Source: Pedobacter sp. (lineage in GTDB: Bacteria > Bacteroidota > Bacteroidia > Sphingobacteriales > Sphingobacteriaceae). Taken from it: DNA of 64,000 nucleotides. Made by a program: the position numbers and the translations under genes. Positions 34,200-43,718 of this stretch are shown here, in pieces (the stretch's first letter is position 1; every line of letters begins with the position of its first letter). The stretch covers positions 38,658-102,657 of the forward strand of contig NZ_JAVHXT010000011.1 of assembly GCF_031119335.1 (NCBI RefSeq), written 5' to 3'. The notes under the pieces were generated by a model. It ran no database searches. It saw only the letters and a program-made list of their open reading frames with translations, and had not been told where the DNA came from.

Positions 34200-35507
34200 T
34201 TACTGAATAAACTTCTGTGTAACCGTTTCTGTAGCGGTGGTTAAAGAAGCAATATGCAAACCGTTACCTCCATTAAAAGGAACAGAAACATTAGAATATC
34301 CTTTGCTTAAATTTAAAGCTTGTTCGGTTATTTTCCGACCATTCAAATCATAAATTTTGAAAGTAGCTTTGCCTTCGTTTGCTGCAAAAACAGTTAGCTT
34401 AACTGTACCATCTTGCTTGCTTGCCGCTACTTTTAAATTACTGGCAGCTACATTAGATTTTACTGCTTCAACTTCAGAAAGCGCCAAATTTCCATTGTTG
34501 TCAACTTGTTTTAGCTGATAATAATTAACGCCAGGTAGAGCATTTTTATCAATAAAAGTGTAGTTTTTAGCAATATCAGTTGTTCCATTTCCTTTTACAT
34601 CGCCAATTTTGGTAAATGTTTTGCCGTCACCAGAACGTAAAATATCAAAATGTGAGTTATCAGTTTCTGTTGCAGTACTCCAAGCTAAGTCTATGTTTTG
34701 AAGGTTGGCTTTGGCGGTGAAAGAGGTTAGGGAAACGGGAAGAGTAGTAGGTTCTGTTTCATTAGTGACAACAAAATCATCAAATGAAACATTAGCAACA
34801 ACCGCACTCGAAGGGGTTACTAATTTAAAATTGTCTAAGGAATTTGTTGGTCCATCAGCAGCTACATCGTTAAAAACCCTTGTGTTTCCAATCCATAGAT
34901 CCCATGTGTCGTTAGGAAGTGTTTCTCTGCTTCCGTTTGGAGCCTCGTAAGAAAGACTGCCTCCACTGGTTAGATTGTTTATAACAAACGTTATTGTTTG
35001 TGCTCCGCTAAAAGCTGCTGAGGCAGTTCCAAAACCCACAGGTTTTACAGTGTATTCTCCAGGGTTGCCCGTATATGTAAAAGCAAATCTACTATGAGAA
35101 CCCATTGCGCCAGATTGAACAGTATTATTGTTTGCTAAAGCGGTGCTTCCTGCAAGAACAGTAAAGCCTGCACCTGCGCTTGGTGTTCCATTAACTTGAA
35201 AAGAAAATTTAATTTTTAAAACTTGAGATCCTAAAGAAATTGCGGCTCCACCATACGAAATAGTCGCAAGGTTGCTTGAAGTTGACGTTTTGTCTATGAT
35301 AAGCTTGCCTCCTACCACGCTAGCCGAAGAATTTGTAGACGTCGAAATAGCAGTAAATTTAGAATTTCCGGGAGCACTACTACTTACATATAGTCCAGAA
35401 ACCTCAGCGCTTGTTGCTTCGGTTGCGAAATTCTGCGAAAAAATCTGCCCAAATCCACTAGCAACAAATCCACTTATAAATAATAATGAAAGTAAAATTT
35501 TTTTCAT
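34200..35507 (-). CDS. T9SS-secreted protein with C-terminal type A sorting domain
   Basis: A 435-residue exported protein with a signal peptide of about 20 residues (cleavage near GFG-QI). The first 250 residues form a beta-rich, Ser/Thr/Gly-rich domain of the jelly-roll kind, with no catalytic motif seen. Residues about 260-345 (LTSFTAKANLQNIDLAWSTATE in part, GVNYYQLKQVDNNGN) are the Ig-like domain common before sorting signals. The last 75 residues (GKATFKIYDLNGRKITEQ, NGLHIASL, TQKFIQ) fit the type A sorting domain recognised by the type IX secretion system. It is exported to the surface or medium. Substrate unknown. Confidence 0.85.
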   Translation of the reverse strand: MKKILLSLLFISGFVASGFGQIFSQNFATEATSAEVSGLYVSSSAPGNSKFTAISTSTNSSASVVGGKLIIDKTSTSSNLATISYGGAAISLGSQVLKIKFSFQVNGTPSAGAGFTVLAGSTALANNNTVQSGAMGSHSRFAFTYTGNPGEYTVKPVGFGTASAAFSGAQTITFVINNLTSGGSLSYEAPNGSRETLPNDTWDLWIGNTRVFNDVAADGPTNSLDNFKLVTPSSAVVANVSFDDFVVTNETEPTTLPVSLTSFTAKANLQNIDLAWSTATETDNSHFDILRSGDGKTFTKIGDVKGNGTTDIAKNYTFIDKNALPGVNYYQLKQVDNNGNLALSEVEAVKSNVAASNLKVAASKQDGTVKLTVFAANEGKATFKIYDLNGRKITEQALNLSKGYSNVSVPFNGGNGLHIASLTTATETVTQKFIQ

Positions 35508-35594
35508 AAAGAAGGTTTAAAAGGGTGAAAAATTATATTAAAGGTAGTGATAAACTGATGTTTAGGCAATTTAAAACTAAATTTTAATCGAATT

Positions 35595-36041
35595 TTAACG
35601 CAGTCTATCCGCAGAGCGGATCAATTTTTCATCATTTTTAATGCCTCTAATGGCTAAAAGGGTAAAAATAATAGCAACTATAGGTAGAAATAAACCTGGT
35701 TCTATATCAAGTGTGGTTAATGCAGGTAAACCATTAACTAATTGCGACATCCAAAACGACAAAGCCAAAATTAGAACAATATTAAAAGATGCAATACGGA
35801 TTTGTAATTTCCTATTGCGGAAATTGAAGATGTTGACCAAGCTAATCAGCCCCGCTAAAACGGTACTAATAAGAAGAGGATAATTGGTTGCTTGGTTAGC
35901 TATGCCATCAATCTTTAAGCCTGACGCATATAAGGTATAATATCCACCACTAGCAACAGCACCCAATGTAGGTATAAACAATAGGCATAAAATGGTAAAA
36001 GCAGCACACAAAAGCCAAATAGACTGAATTCTTTGTATCAT
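35595..36041 (-). CDS. DUF4293 membrane protein
   Basis: A 148-residue protein with four predicted membrane helices (about residues 8-30, 55-72, 82-98 and 118-134). The start MIQRIQSIWLL and the interior FRNRKLQIRIASFNI are characteristic of the DUF4293 family of Bacteroidota. The family function is unknown. It lies on the minus strand, divergent from truA, and is followed by a short gap to the T9SS gene. Confidence 0.88.
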   Translation of the reverse strand: MIQRIQSIWLLCAAFTILCLLFIPTLGAVASGGYYTLYASGLKIDGIANQATNYPLLISTVLAGLISLVNIFNFRNRKLQIRIASFNIVLILALSFWMSQLVNGLPALTTLDIEPGLFLPIVAIIFTLLAIRGIKNDEKLIRSADRLR

Positions 36042-36190
36042 AATAAGGCAAAATTACGGTTAATTGTTTAATTGATGAATTGTTTTATTATTAAATTGTT
36101 GCAATGTTGGGCACCAGCAATTATTGTAAATAACCTCTTTGTGCCTTCGTGTCTTTGTGGTTTACAAATTCAAAGCTTATTTTTGCGCCA

Positions 36191-36949
36191 TTGGAAACAA
36201 AGCGATATTTCGTAGAGCTCGGCTATAATGGTACTGATTTTCACGGTTGGCAAACACAACCTAACGGCATTACCGTACAAGAGTGTTTAGATAAGGCTTT
36301 AAGCACCTATTTTAGGCAAGAAGTAATTTCTTTAGGCTGCGGTAGAACAGATGCTGGTGTGCATGCCACTCAATTTTATGCCCATTTCGATTTGGTAAAT
36401 GTTGGCACAAGGCAGATAGACAATGCAACTAAGGGCGTAAATGCGCTATTACCCTACAGTATCGCCATTTACCGAATTTTTGAGGTAACAAATGATGCCC
36501 ATGCCCGTTTCGATGCAACTGCTAGAGAATATAAATATCATCTACATTTCCGAAAAGATCCGTTCAAGTTAGATAGGTCTTGGCTGTACAAAGGCAGTTT
36601 AGATGTAGAAAAAATGAACGAAGCAGCGCAAATTTTGTTGGCTTACCAAGATTTCTCTTGTTTCAGTAAATCGAATACGCAAACCTTTACCAACAATTGC
36701 AAAATCAGCTATGCTAAAATAGTGCGGGATGACGGTGGTTTGATTTTTACCATTAAGGCTGACAGATTTTTGCGTAATATGGTGAGAGCGATCGTGGGTA
36801 CGTTGGTATTGGTTGGCAAGGGCGATATCGAAGTTGAAGATGTAAAGCAAATTATAGAAAGCAAAAACAGAAGCAATGCTGGGCAATCTGTTCCCGCTTG
36901 TGGTCTGTATTTGGTGGCGGTAGAGTATCCGTACGTTAAAAATGATTGA
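36191..36949 (+). CDS. truA: tRNA pseudouridine(38-40) synthase
   Basis: A 252-residue enzyme that makes pseudouridine at positions 38-40 of the tRNA anticodon arm. Seen: RYFVELGYNGTDFHGWQ, the catalytic aspartate in CGRTDAGVHATQF, and FLRNMVRAIVGTLV with SAGQSVPACGLYL-type C-terminus. No ATG lies at the expected place. I take TTG at 36191 (METKRYF) because it starts just before the conserved core. A GTG at 36149 would include CTTCGTGTCTTTGTGG, a phrase typical of intergenic repeats. The start is therefore uncertain by 14 codons. Confidence 0.9.
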   Translation: METKRYFVELGYNGTDFHGWQTQPNGITVQECLDKALSTYFRQEVISLGCGRTDAGVHATQFYAHFDLVNVGTRQIDNATKGVNALLPYSIAIYRIFEVTNDAHARFDATAREYKYHLHFRKDPFKLDRSWLYKGSLDVEKMNEAAQILLAYQDFSCFSKSNTQTFTNNCKISYAKIVRDDGGLIFTIKADRFLRNMVRAIVGTLVLVGKGDIEVEDVKQIIESKNRSNAGQSVPACGLYLVAVEYPYVKND

Positions 36950-37022
36950 ATGATGAAATGACTAAATGGGAAAATGACGGTTATGCGCTTAACCAACATT
37001 CAATCATTCAAAATTATAAAAG

Positions 37023-38804
37023 ATGTCAAAAGTAACAGGAGACGCATTTAATTTTAGCTTACTGAAACGGGTAATGGCCTACGTAAAGCCTTACCGTGCT
37101 ATCTTTATTTGGTCGGTTTTGTTAACGATATTATTGGCTGCTATTGCTCCCGTCCGTCCAATGTTGGTCGGCTTTACATTAGATCAGCATATTCTTAAAG
37201 GTGATTATCATGGGTTGCTAAATATCACCATTTTGATGTTGGTTTTGTTGGCACTGCAAACCGCTTTTCAATATGCACATACTTTGCTCACAAACAAATT
37301 GGGACAGTCTGCTATTAAAGATTTAAGGATCAATGTTTTCAATCATATCACCAAATTAAGGCTTAAATTTTTCGATAAAACCCCAATAGGACAGCTTATT
37401 ACCCGTACCGTTTCCGATTTGGAAACCATTGCAGATATATTTTCGGAGGGTTTGATTGCCATGATTGGCGATATGCTGCAAGTAGTTGTCATCACCAGCA
37501 TCATGTTTTACATGGACTGGAAGCTTACATTAGCTGTGCTGGTGCCAATGCCTTTTTTAATTATTGCAACTAGAATTTTCCAAAAGGCCATCAAGGTTGC
37601 TTTTCAAGAAGTTCGTGCCGAAGTTTCTAATCTGAATACATTTTTACAGGAACACATCAGCGGTATCGCCATCATCCAATATTTTGCGAGGGAAGATCAA
37701 GAATATAAAAAATTTAAGAAAATAAATTCCCGCTATCGCGATGCCAATATCCGTTCCAATTGGTATTATTCTATCTTTTTTCCGGTAGTAGAGCTCATTT
37801 CGGCCATGTCTTTAGGTTTACTGATTTGGTATGGATCAAAAACTATCCTTAACAATCCGTCGATAGAGCCGGGTATCATCACCACTTTTATCATGTTTAT
37901 CAATATGCTCTTTAGACCGATAAGGGAATTAGCTGATAAATTTAATACCCTGCAAATGGGCATGGTGGGTGCCGAACGTGTATTTAAAGTGCTAGACACG
38001 AACGAGAAAACCGAAGATAGAGGAACTTTAGCGCCGCAGAAACTGGATGGTAATATCGCTTTCAAGAACGTTTGGTTCAGTTACGATCAAGACGGAGAAA
38101 CAGATACAAAGTATGTGCTTAAGGATATTTCTTTTGAAGTGAAATCCGGACAAACTATCGCTTTGGTTGGCGCAACCGGTGCGGGAAAGTCTTCTACCAT
38201 CAACATCCTTAACCGTTTTTACGAAATACAAAAAGGAAGCATTGCCATAGATGGAAATTCAATTGACGATTACGAGCTGGCTTATTTAAGGAAAAACATC
38301 GCTACGGTACTGCAAGATGTATTTCTCTTTTCCGACACCATTTATAACAACATTACCCTTAACAACCCCGAAATAAGTTTTGAAGAAGTGGTTGAAGCTG
38401 CCAAAAAAGTTGGTGCACACGAATTTATTGAGCGTTTGCCGGGCGGTTATCATTACAATGTGATGGAAAGAGGTGCTACACTTTCGGCAGGGCAGGCACA
38501 GCTCATATCGTTCATCAGGGCTTTGGTTTACAAACCAGCTATTTTAGTGCTAGATGAAGCTACCTCATCGGTTGATACAGAAACAGAAATGCTGATACAA
38601 AATGCCATTGATAAGTTGATGGAAGGGCGAACCGCAATCGTTATTGCACACCGATTATCCACTATCCAAAAAGCAGATTTGATTATCGTGCTAGAAAAGG
38701 GAGAAATTAAGGAAATGGGAACCCATCAACAACTGTTAAAGTTGGATGGCTATTACAAGCAACTGTACGATTTGCAGTTTTCTTCTGTAGGCATTTCCAA
38801 ATAG
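37023..38804 (+). CDS. ABC transporter, fused permease and ATPase (MsbA-like exporter half)
   Basis: A 593-residue half-transporter working as a dimer. Six membrane helices fill residues 20-310 (for instance YRAIFIWSVLLTILLAAIAP). The ATPase has Walker A GATGAGKSS, Q-loop VLQDVFLF, a signature LSAGQAQL instead of LSGGQ, Walker B AILVLDEATSSVD and switch histidine IAHRLS. The altered signature is common in this exporter group, so it should still hydrolyse ATP. The substrate is unknown; lipid or drug export is the family range. It starts 73 bases after truA. Confidence 0.92.
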   Translation: MSKVTGDAFNFSLLKRVMAYVKPYRAIFIWSVLLTILLAAIAPVRPMLVGFTLDQHILKGDYHGLLNITILMLVLLALQTAFQYAHTLLTNKLGQSAIKDLRINVFNHITKLRLKFFDKTPIGQLITRTVSDLETIADIFSEGLIAMIGDMLQVVVITSIMFYMDWKLTLAVLVPMPFLIIATRIFQKAIKVAFQEVRAEVSNLNTFLQEHISGIAIIQYFAREDQEYKKFKKINSRYRDANIRSNWYYSIFFPVVELISAMSLGLLIWYGSKTILNNPSIEPGIITTFIMFINMLFRPIRELADKFNTLQMGMVGAERVFKVLDTNEKTEDRGTLAPQKLDGNIAFKNVWFSYDQDGETDTKYVLKDISFEVKSGQTIALVGATGAGKSSTINILNRFYEIQKGSIAIDGNSIDDYELAYLRKNIATVLQDVFLFSDTIYNNITLNNPEISFEEVVEAAKKVGAHEFIERLPGGYHYNVMERGATLSAGQAQLISFIRALVYKPAILVLDEATSSVDTETEMLIQNAIDKLMEGRTAIVIAHRLSTIQKADLIIVLEKGEIKEMGTHQQLLKLDGYYKQLYDLQFSSVGISK

Positions 38805-38805
38805 G

Positions 38806-39237
38806 CTACTTCTTGAAAATCTGCTCAATTTTATAAGTCATTACATCGGTGCCCACGGTTTCTCTACGTTCGTGCACAAGCTTAAATGTATTTGGACGCA
38901 CATAATCTATTTTCCAAGTGCTATCTGGCTGGGTAGCAAAAGTGATATTTTCTCCAGCTGCATCAACATTAAAGCCGACCACTTCGGTTCCCCTAATCAA
39001 TTGAAGGTTACTATGGAAAATTGCTGTATCTATCGCTAAATCAACCGTGTCTTTAACTAAAGTGTCACCGTTTTTAAAGTCTAGCTTTACGTAAGATTGA
39101 ATTGGCCAACGGGTAAAATCACTTCCGGTCAGGTATCGTTCTACAAAGAGTTTGCTATCTACAGGCTCCTTTTTACAGGCGTATCCTATAGCACCAATGC
39201 ATATTAAAGCTAACAAAACAAACTTAATTCTACCCAT
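38806..39237 (-). CDS. small lipoprotein, unknown function
   Basis: A 143-residue protein with a lipoprotein signal: hydrophobic core LLALICIGAIG and lipobox GYAC at cysteine 21, then KKEPVDSK. The mature part looks like a small beta-sandwich: KLDFKNGDTLVKDTVDL, GENITFATQPDSTWKIDY, TFKLVHERRE. Convergent with the ABC exporter gene, whose stop is one base away. No family recognised. Confidence 0.68.
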   Translation of the reverse strand: MGRIKFVLLALICIGAIGYACKKEPVDSKLFVERYLTGSDFTRWPIQSYVKLDFKNGDTLVKDTVDLAIDTAIFHSNLQLIRGTEVVGFNVDAAGENITFATQPDSTWKIDYVRPNTFKLVHERRETVGTDVMTYKIEQIFKK

Positions 39238-39460
39238 CGTTTTATGATATATGCAAACTTAGATAAATTCGTTGTCAATATAAACAACGAATTATTGATC
39301 TTTCTCGTGCTGATGAAGATATTTTTTACAGAGGAGATATATGAAACAAATTCGTTGTGCTTTTTTTATCAAATGCTAATCTTTTTTATTCAATTGCAAT
39401 TCGTTTTTAAAATATTTTAAAATTAAGTTTCTATATTTCCAGCTTCAAACCAGACCACAA

Positions 39461-40744
39461 ATGAGAAAAGTTATTTCAAACCTTACCTTTCAGGTTTTAT
39501 TTGCCATTTCGCTAGGTATTTTAGTCGGCTTTCTTTACCCAGGATTTGCGCCGCATGCCGAGCTAATTAGCAAGAGCTTTATCAATATGATTAGCATGTT
39601 GATTGCGCCTATCATATTCTTTACCATTGTGTTAGGTATTGCCCACATGGGCGATATGAAAAAAGTGGGTGTAGTAGGAGGCAAGGCTCTACTTTATTTC
39701 GAAATTGTAACTACACTGGCTATTATAATTGGTTTGTTTGTAGCTAATGTGATGAAACCTGGTGTGGGTGTTGAGGTTCCTGCGGGCGATGTAGCAAAAA
39801 TAGCAACCTACACAGAACAAGCAGGTTCAATTAACTGGTTAGAATTTATTGCGCACATTTTCCCTAAAAACATATTCGAAGCTTTTTCTAAAGGCGAAAT
39901 CCTTCAAATTTTAGTTTTTGCTATTCTATTTGGTTATGGATTAAGTAAGATGGGACAAACTGGGCAATCACTTTTGGTCACTTTTGATAAGATTTCGAAG
40001 GTGTTGTTTAACATGATGAAGGTAATTATGCGATTAGCTCCTCTAGGGGCTTTTGGAGGAATGGCCTATAGCGTAGGCAAGTTTGGTTTGCATTCTTTAC
40101 TACCAATGGCTAAGCTGATGGGCGCTGTTTACCTAACCTGCTTTCTTTTTATTTTTGTGGTTTTAAATGCCATTTGCCGCTATTATAAATTCAGTTTGTG
40201 GAAATACTTGAAATACATCCGTCAGGAAATTCTGATTGTGTTGGGTACTTCTTCGTCAGAATCGGTTTTACCAAGTATGATGAAAAAAATGGAAGATATT
40301 GGTTGCGAAAAATCTGTCGTTGGCTTGGTAATTCCTACGGGATATTCCTTTAACCTCGATGGAACATCAATTTATCTCGCCATGGCGGTCATTTTCCTAA
40401 CGCAGGTTTTTGGTATAGATCTCACACTAGGCGAGCAAGTGTCTATCATGCTAGTACTCATGGTAACCAGTAAGGGAGCTGCGGGTGTAACTGGTAGTGG
40501 TTTTATTGTGCTGGCAAGTACTTTAACTGCTTTGAAGATTATGCCGGTTGAACATATTGCCATCCTGTTAGGAGTAGATAGATTCATGAGTGAAGCTAGG
40601 GCCATTACAAATATGATAGGCAACGGTATTGCTGCCATCGTAATAGCTAAAAGCGAGAACGAATTTGATCAAGAGAAATATTTACGGGCAACTAGTCCAA
40701 TTGCTATTGAAAATGCAGAAGAAGAGAACATTATGAAAGATTAA
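39461..40744 (+). CDS. C4-dicarboxylate/cation symporter, DAACS family (DctA-like)
   Basis: A 427-residue inner-membrane carrier with about eight helices and two re-entrant hairpins. Key motifs: the first hairpin serine stretch GTSSSESVLPSMMKKM, VIPTGYSFNLDGTSIYLAM with the cation site, and TSKGAAGVTGSGFIVLAST. These match proton/sodium-coupled uptake of succinate, fumarate, malate or the related acidic amino acids. DctA is favoured over GltP by the overall pattern, but the substrate is not certain. The 222-base gap upstream is AT-rich and presumably holds the promoter. Confidence 0.9.
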   Translation: MRKVISNLTFQVLFAISLGILVGFLYPGFAPHAELISKSFINMISMLIAPIIFFTIVLGIAHMGDMKKVGVVGGKALLYFEIVTTLAIIIGLFVANVMKPGVGVEVPAGDVAKIATYTEQAGSINWLEFIAHIFPKNIFEAFSKGEILQILVFAILFGYGLSKMGQTGQSLLVTFDKISKVLFNMMKVIMRLAPLGAFGGMAYSVGKFGLHSLLPMAKLMGAVYLTCFLFIFVVLNAICRYYKFSLWKYLKYIRQEILIVLGTSSSESVLPSMMKKMEDIGCEKSVVGLVIPTGYSFNLDGTSIYLAMAVIFLTQVFGIDLTLGEQVSIMLVLMVTSKGAAGVTGSGFIVLASTLTALKIMPVEHIAILLGVDRFMSEARAITNMIGNGIAAIVIAKSENEFDQEKYLRATSPIAIENAEEENIMKD

Positions 40745-40797
40745 CCTTTGCAACGTAGGTAAAGAGTTATTTCACCAACATAATTAACTTAAAAATT

Positions 40798-40822
40798 AAA
40801 GCCTCAATAAAATTGGGGCTTT
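40798..40822. terminator. terminator between the dicarboxylate carrier and tetR genes
   Basis: Arms AAAGCCTCAA (40798-40807) and TTGGGGCTTT (40813-40822) pair with one mismatch/G-U. It lies between convergent genes, and flanking A and T runs allow use on both strands. Confidence 0.7.
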
Positions 40823-41477
40823 AGCTTTTATTGGCTATATCATTATAAATCAAACTTACCATTTTAGATAGTGAATTTTTAATCGCATCCCTGCCTTCAT
40901 CAGTATTAATGTCGATTTCACAAAATGGTGCTCCGTTTACATTAGCACTTAATATCAAGTAATAAATACCTGATATCAGTATGGCACACATTGCTCTAAA
41001 GTTTATATCTGTACCTTCAAAATCACTATCAGTAATTTTAAAGAATACATTTGCTAAATCCTCCCTGCTTTCAACGAGGTTTCTAAGACTATCCTGATAT
41101 TCGCTTACTTGCCAGCTTAAAATCTTTTGAAAATCGGGAGAGCCACTTATTTCATCATAAAGTGTGTGTAGAAGGGAAACGATTACTTGCTCACGATGTT
41201 CTTCTGCCTGCGAAATAATGGCGCTTAATTTAGGCGCAACTTTAGTCATCCAATAATCTCGTTGGTACAAATATTCATCGATGAGATGATTTACATTGCC
41301 AAAATAATGCGCAACTAGTTTGCGGTCTACATTAGCCCTTTTTACAATATTATTGATAGTTAAGCCGGCGTATCCTTTTTCCTTCAATACCTCGCCCACT
41401 GCATCAATCATTCTTTGCTTGGTACGCTCTTTATTTCTTGTTGTGCCGTTTGCTATTTTCTTTCTGTCTTCACTCAT
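40821..41477 (-). CDS. TetR/AcrR family transcriptional regulator
   Basis: A 218-residue regulator. The N-terminal helix-turn-helix is clear: RMIDAVGEVLKEKGYAGLTINNIVKRANVDRK in part, followed by LVAHYFGNVNHLIDEYLYQRDYW. The C-terminal ligand-binding domain is helical without a recognisable ligand signature; a cysteine-containing FCEIDINTDEGRDA precedes the last helix. It is divergent from the first gene of the ankyrin island (112 bases between the starts), and a perfect palindrome lies in between, so it probably represses itself and the island. Ligand unknown. Confidence 0.9.
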   Translation of the reverse strand: MSEDRKKIANGTTRNKERTKQRMIDAVGEVLKEKGYAGLTINNIVKRANVDRKLVAHYFGNVNHLIDEYLYQRDYWMTKVAPKLSAIISQAEEHREQVIVSLLHTLYDEISGSPDFQKILSWQVSEYQDSLRNLVESREDLANVFFKITDSDFEGTDINFRAMCAILISGIYYLILSANVNGAPFCEIDINTDEGRDAIKNSLSKMVSLIYNDIANKS

Positions 41478-41525
41478 TTTTCGTTTACAAATTTAAGGAA
41501 TATAACGAGTTACCCTAAAATAAAA

Positions 41526-41549
41526 TTAATTCCTAATGTTAGGAATTAA
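41526..41549. promoter_or_regulatory. candidate TetR operator (perfect palindrome)
   Basis: Arms TTAATTCCTAA (41526-41536) and TTAGGAATTAA (41539-41549) are exact reverse complements around a central TG. It lies between the divergent tetR and island genes, 40 bases before the first island ATG, a size and place usual for TetR operators. A -7-like TATTTTTA follows at about 41561-41568, so a bound repressor would block that promoter. Confidence 0.75.
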
Positions 41550-41588
41550 CAAATAATTTATATTTTTATCGAACCTAATGAAAAACAA

Positions 41589-42107
41589 ATGTACGATGGC
41601 AAGGCAAAGCCGATAGGTGCAAATGCACTTTTGTCGCAGCCACAGCAATTATTTGCTGATGGCTTAATTTACATCAATACCGCTCAGTGGGGCTTCGCCT
41701 ACGCTGTATTTTCCACTTTGTGCCAGCAAAAGGAATGTAAATCGGTTGCGGCAATGTACAATATGGCGCTGTGCCACTTTTTCGCGAAAGAATATACCAA
41801 GGCAACATCATTATTAATTGAAGCATTAACTCAGGTCACGCCTTCCATTTCACATCAATCCAATACTAATTTACCTAAGGGGTTATTGGAACATGAGTAT
41901 GAAAACTCCCAATATCGCTCTGCGTTAATTGAAACTGCTGTAGCACTGAACAACAGTTTAGTGAAGTTGCGCATCCGCAGGTTACTGGTTGATGTTCAAT
42001 TAGCTTTAGGAAATTGGCAGGAAGTTATTAGACTTTCGGCTTTGCCAGATATGGACAAATGTCAAAATGTACAAGAGGCCTTAGCGATATTAAAATCAAA
42101 TACCTAA
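41589..42107 (+). CDS. helical-repeat (TPR-like) protein, first gene of the island
   Basis: A 172-residue soluble protein. Residues 15-75 look like two or three tetratricopeptide helices (LFADGLIYINTAQWGFAYAVF, AAMYNMALCHFFAKEYTKATSLLIEAL, each in part), with a weaker third region LRIRRLLVDVQLALGNWQEVIRL near the end. No signal peptide. It lies seven bases before the first ankyrin gene, so the two are surely one transcript. It probably serves as a protein-binding scaffold; no catalytic motif. Confidence 0.75.
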   Translation: MYDGKAKPIGANALLSQPQQLFADGLIYINTAQWGFAYAVFSTLCQQKECKSVAAMYNMALCHFFAKEYTKATSLLIEALTQVTPSISHQSNTNLPKGLLEHEYENSQYRSALIETAVALNNSLVKLRIRRLLVDVQLALGNWQEVIRLSALPDMDKCQNVQEALAILKSNT

Positions 42108-42114
42108 GAAAAAT

Positions 42115-43698
42115 ATGAATTTATACTATATAGAGCAGGCCTATTTACAAGGCAAATCTACTGAAGAAATTAAAGAAATGTATCTGTCGGAAATTGCGGA
42201 AGCAACCGAGGTGGAACAAATTCAAGTTTGGGAACAAGTTTGTGGTTTTGCCAACGCCGAAATGATAGATGAGTTGTTAGCACAAGGCTGGCGAGCAGCA
42301 GGTTTAGAAGATAACGATGGGAATACTGCCTTACATTTTTTGGCCAAGCCTACTCGCACTTACGATTATTTCATTCCTGATGAAGCAATTTACAACTGTA
42401 CCAAAAAACTGTTGGAGGCCAAGGTAAGTTCGTTGCGTAAAAACAGCGCTGGCGATACCGCTCTAATGCTTGGCGCCAGAATTGGTTACTATAAAATGCT
42501 GGAAGCCTATCAGGAAGTTGGCGCAAAAATGGATTTTTCTGACCGCGATGGCAATACCTTATTACACATTTGTGCCCAATATGCAAAAGGAATATTTGAT
42601 GAATATGCTAATACTTTAGAAAAACTGACCATTCATCAAAACAATCCAGATTTCGATGCTGAAAATCCAAGACAAGCACAAGAACGGGCACAGTTAGAAT
42701 GGCGTTTTAATATCAACAGAGAGCGTTTAAATTATTGTATCAGCTTCGCTTACACTGCAATGGAATACGGTATAGACCCGCTACAAAAGAACAATGAGCG
42801 AGAAACCGCCATTGATGTGGCTATCCGTTACGGTGCTAAATCTATTGGTGCCATTTTAAAAGGCGTAAATTACGAGGACAAGGAAACAGTGCCGCTTTAT
42901 TTTGATGCCGGTGGTATGGATGTTTATCAGGCTTGTGCCAAAAACGACCTTGAAGCTTTAGCTGCACTGATTAAACTTGGAGAAAATTTAAATGATGCCT
43001 GCGATAAGGAACACGACAAACATAACGGAATGACGCCATTGGCGATTGCCATGATGGAGCATCGTTTTGAGATTACGGATTTATTGCTTAAAAATGGTGC
43101 AGATGCCACGCTTCGTGATAGCAAATCTTGGCATCCTTTTAGGTATTTGTACACGCCACATTCTAGCGTAAACACCAATTTCGAGCGCTTTAAAGAGAAA
43201 ACTTTTCAGAAGATTTTGAAGGCTTATTTAGCCTCGGGCTTTGACATTAATTCACTTTTGGATGATGAAGAAAACACTTTGTTAACTATTTCTGCCAAGT
43301 TTGCCGACAGTTTAACGCTCTACAATGGCGATACCATTGCATCTGTTTTGGTGCAAGAAGCCATTTACTCAGATGCTAATGTCAACCAAACCAATCGCGA
43401 TGGCGTTTCTGCACTAATGTACTTATGTGCTACAGATGCTCGCAGGGCAGAAAAAAACCTTGTTACCATTTTAGAACAAGGTGCATCAACCGAGTTGCTC
43501 GACAAACGAGGCAGAACCGCTTTGATGTATGCTGTAAATAATTCGGATAAATCGGTGGCTAAAACCTACTGCGAGCTATTGGCAGAGTTTGGAAATTTAT
43601 TAATTGAGGCAAAAGATAACGATGGAAAAACTGCGTTGGATTACGCTGGAGAACGCGATAACGAAACGCTAGTGGCTTGGTTGCTGGAGAAAATGTAA
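42115..43698 (+). CDS. ankyrin-repeat protein 1
   Basis: A 527-residue soluble protein. A short N-terminal helical part (1-55) is followed by ankyrin repeats with the usual DGNTALH or DGVSALM turns: EDNDGNTALHFLA, NSAGDTALMLGA, DRDGNTLLHICA, a long divergent middle (about 165-260), GMTPLAIAMMEHRFEITDLLLKNGAD in part, NRDGVSALMYLCA, DKRGRTALMYAV and DNDGKTALDYA. Ankyrin stacks bind other proteins. No signal peptide, so cytosolic. It is followed by a 110-base gap holding a REPIN and then a second ankyrin gene. Confidence 0.88.
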   Translation: MNLYYIEQAYLQGKSTEEIKEMYLSEIAEATEVEQIQVWEQVCGFANAEMIDELLAQGWRAAGLEDNDGNTALHFLAKPTRTYDYFIPDEAIYNCTKKLLEAKVSSLRKNSAGDTALMLGARIGYYKMLEAYQEVGAKMDFSDRDGNTLLHICAQYAKGIFDEYANTLEKLTIHQNNPDFDAENPRQAQERAQLEWRFNINRERLNYCISFAYTAMEYGIDPLQKNNERETAIDVAIRYGAKSIGAILKGVNYEDKETVPLYFDAGGMDVYQACAKNDLEALAALIKLGENLNDACDKEHDKHNGMTPLAIAMMEHRFEITDLLLKNGADATLRDSKSWHPFRYLYTPHSSVNTNFERFKEKTFQKILKAYLASGFDINSLLDDEENTLLTISAKFADSLTLYNGDTIASVLVQEAIYSDANVNQTNRDGVSALMYLCATDARRAEKNLVTILEQGASTELLDKRGRTALMYAVNNSDKSVAKTYCELLAEFGNLLIEAKDNDGKTALDYAGERDNETLVAWLLEKM

Positions 43699-43718
43699 AA
43701 AAATTGAACAGAATAATC

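Noticed and set aside
36149..36190. GTG start adding 14 residues to TruA
   Set aside because: The added stretch is encoded by CTTCGTGTCTTTGTGG, a phrase common in intergenic repeats, and family members start next to the RYF block. It cannot be fully excluded.
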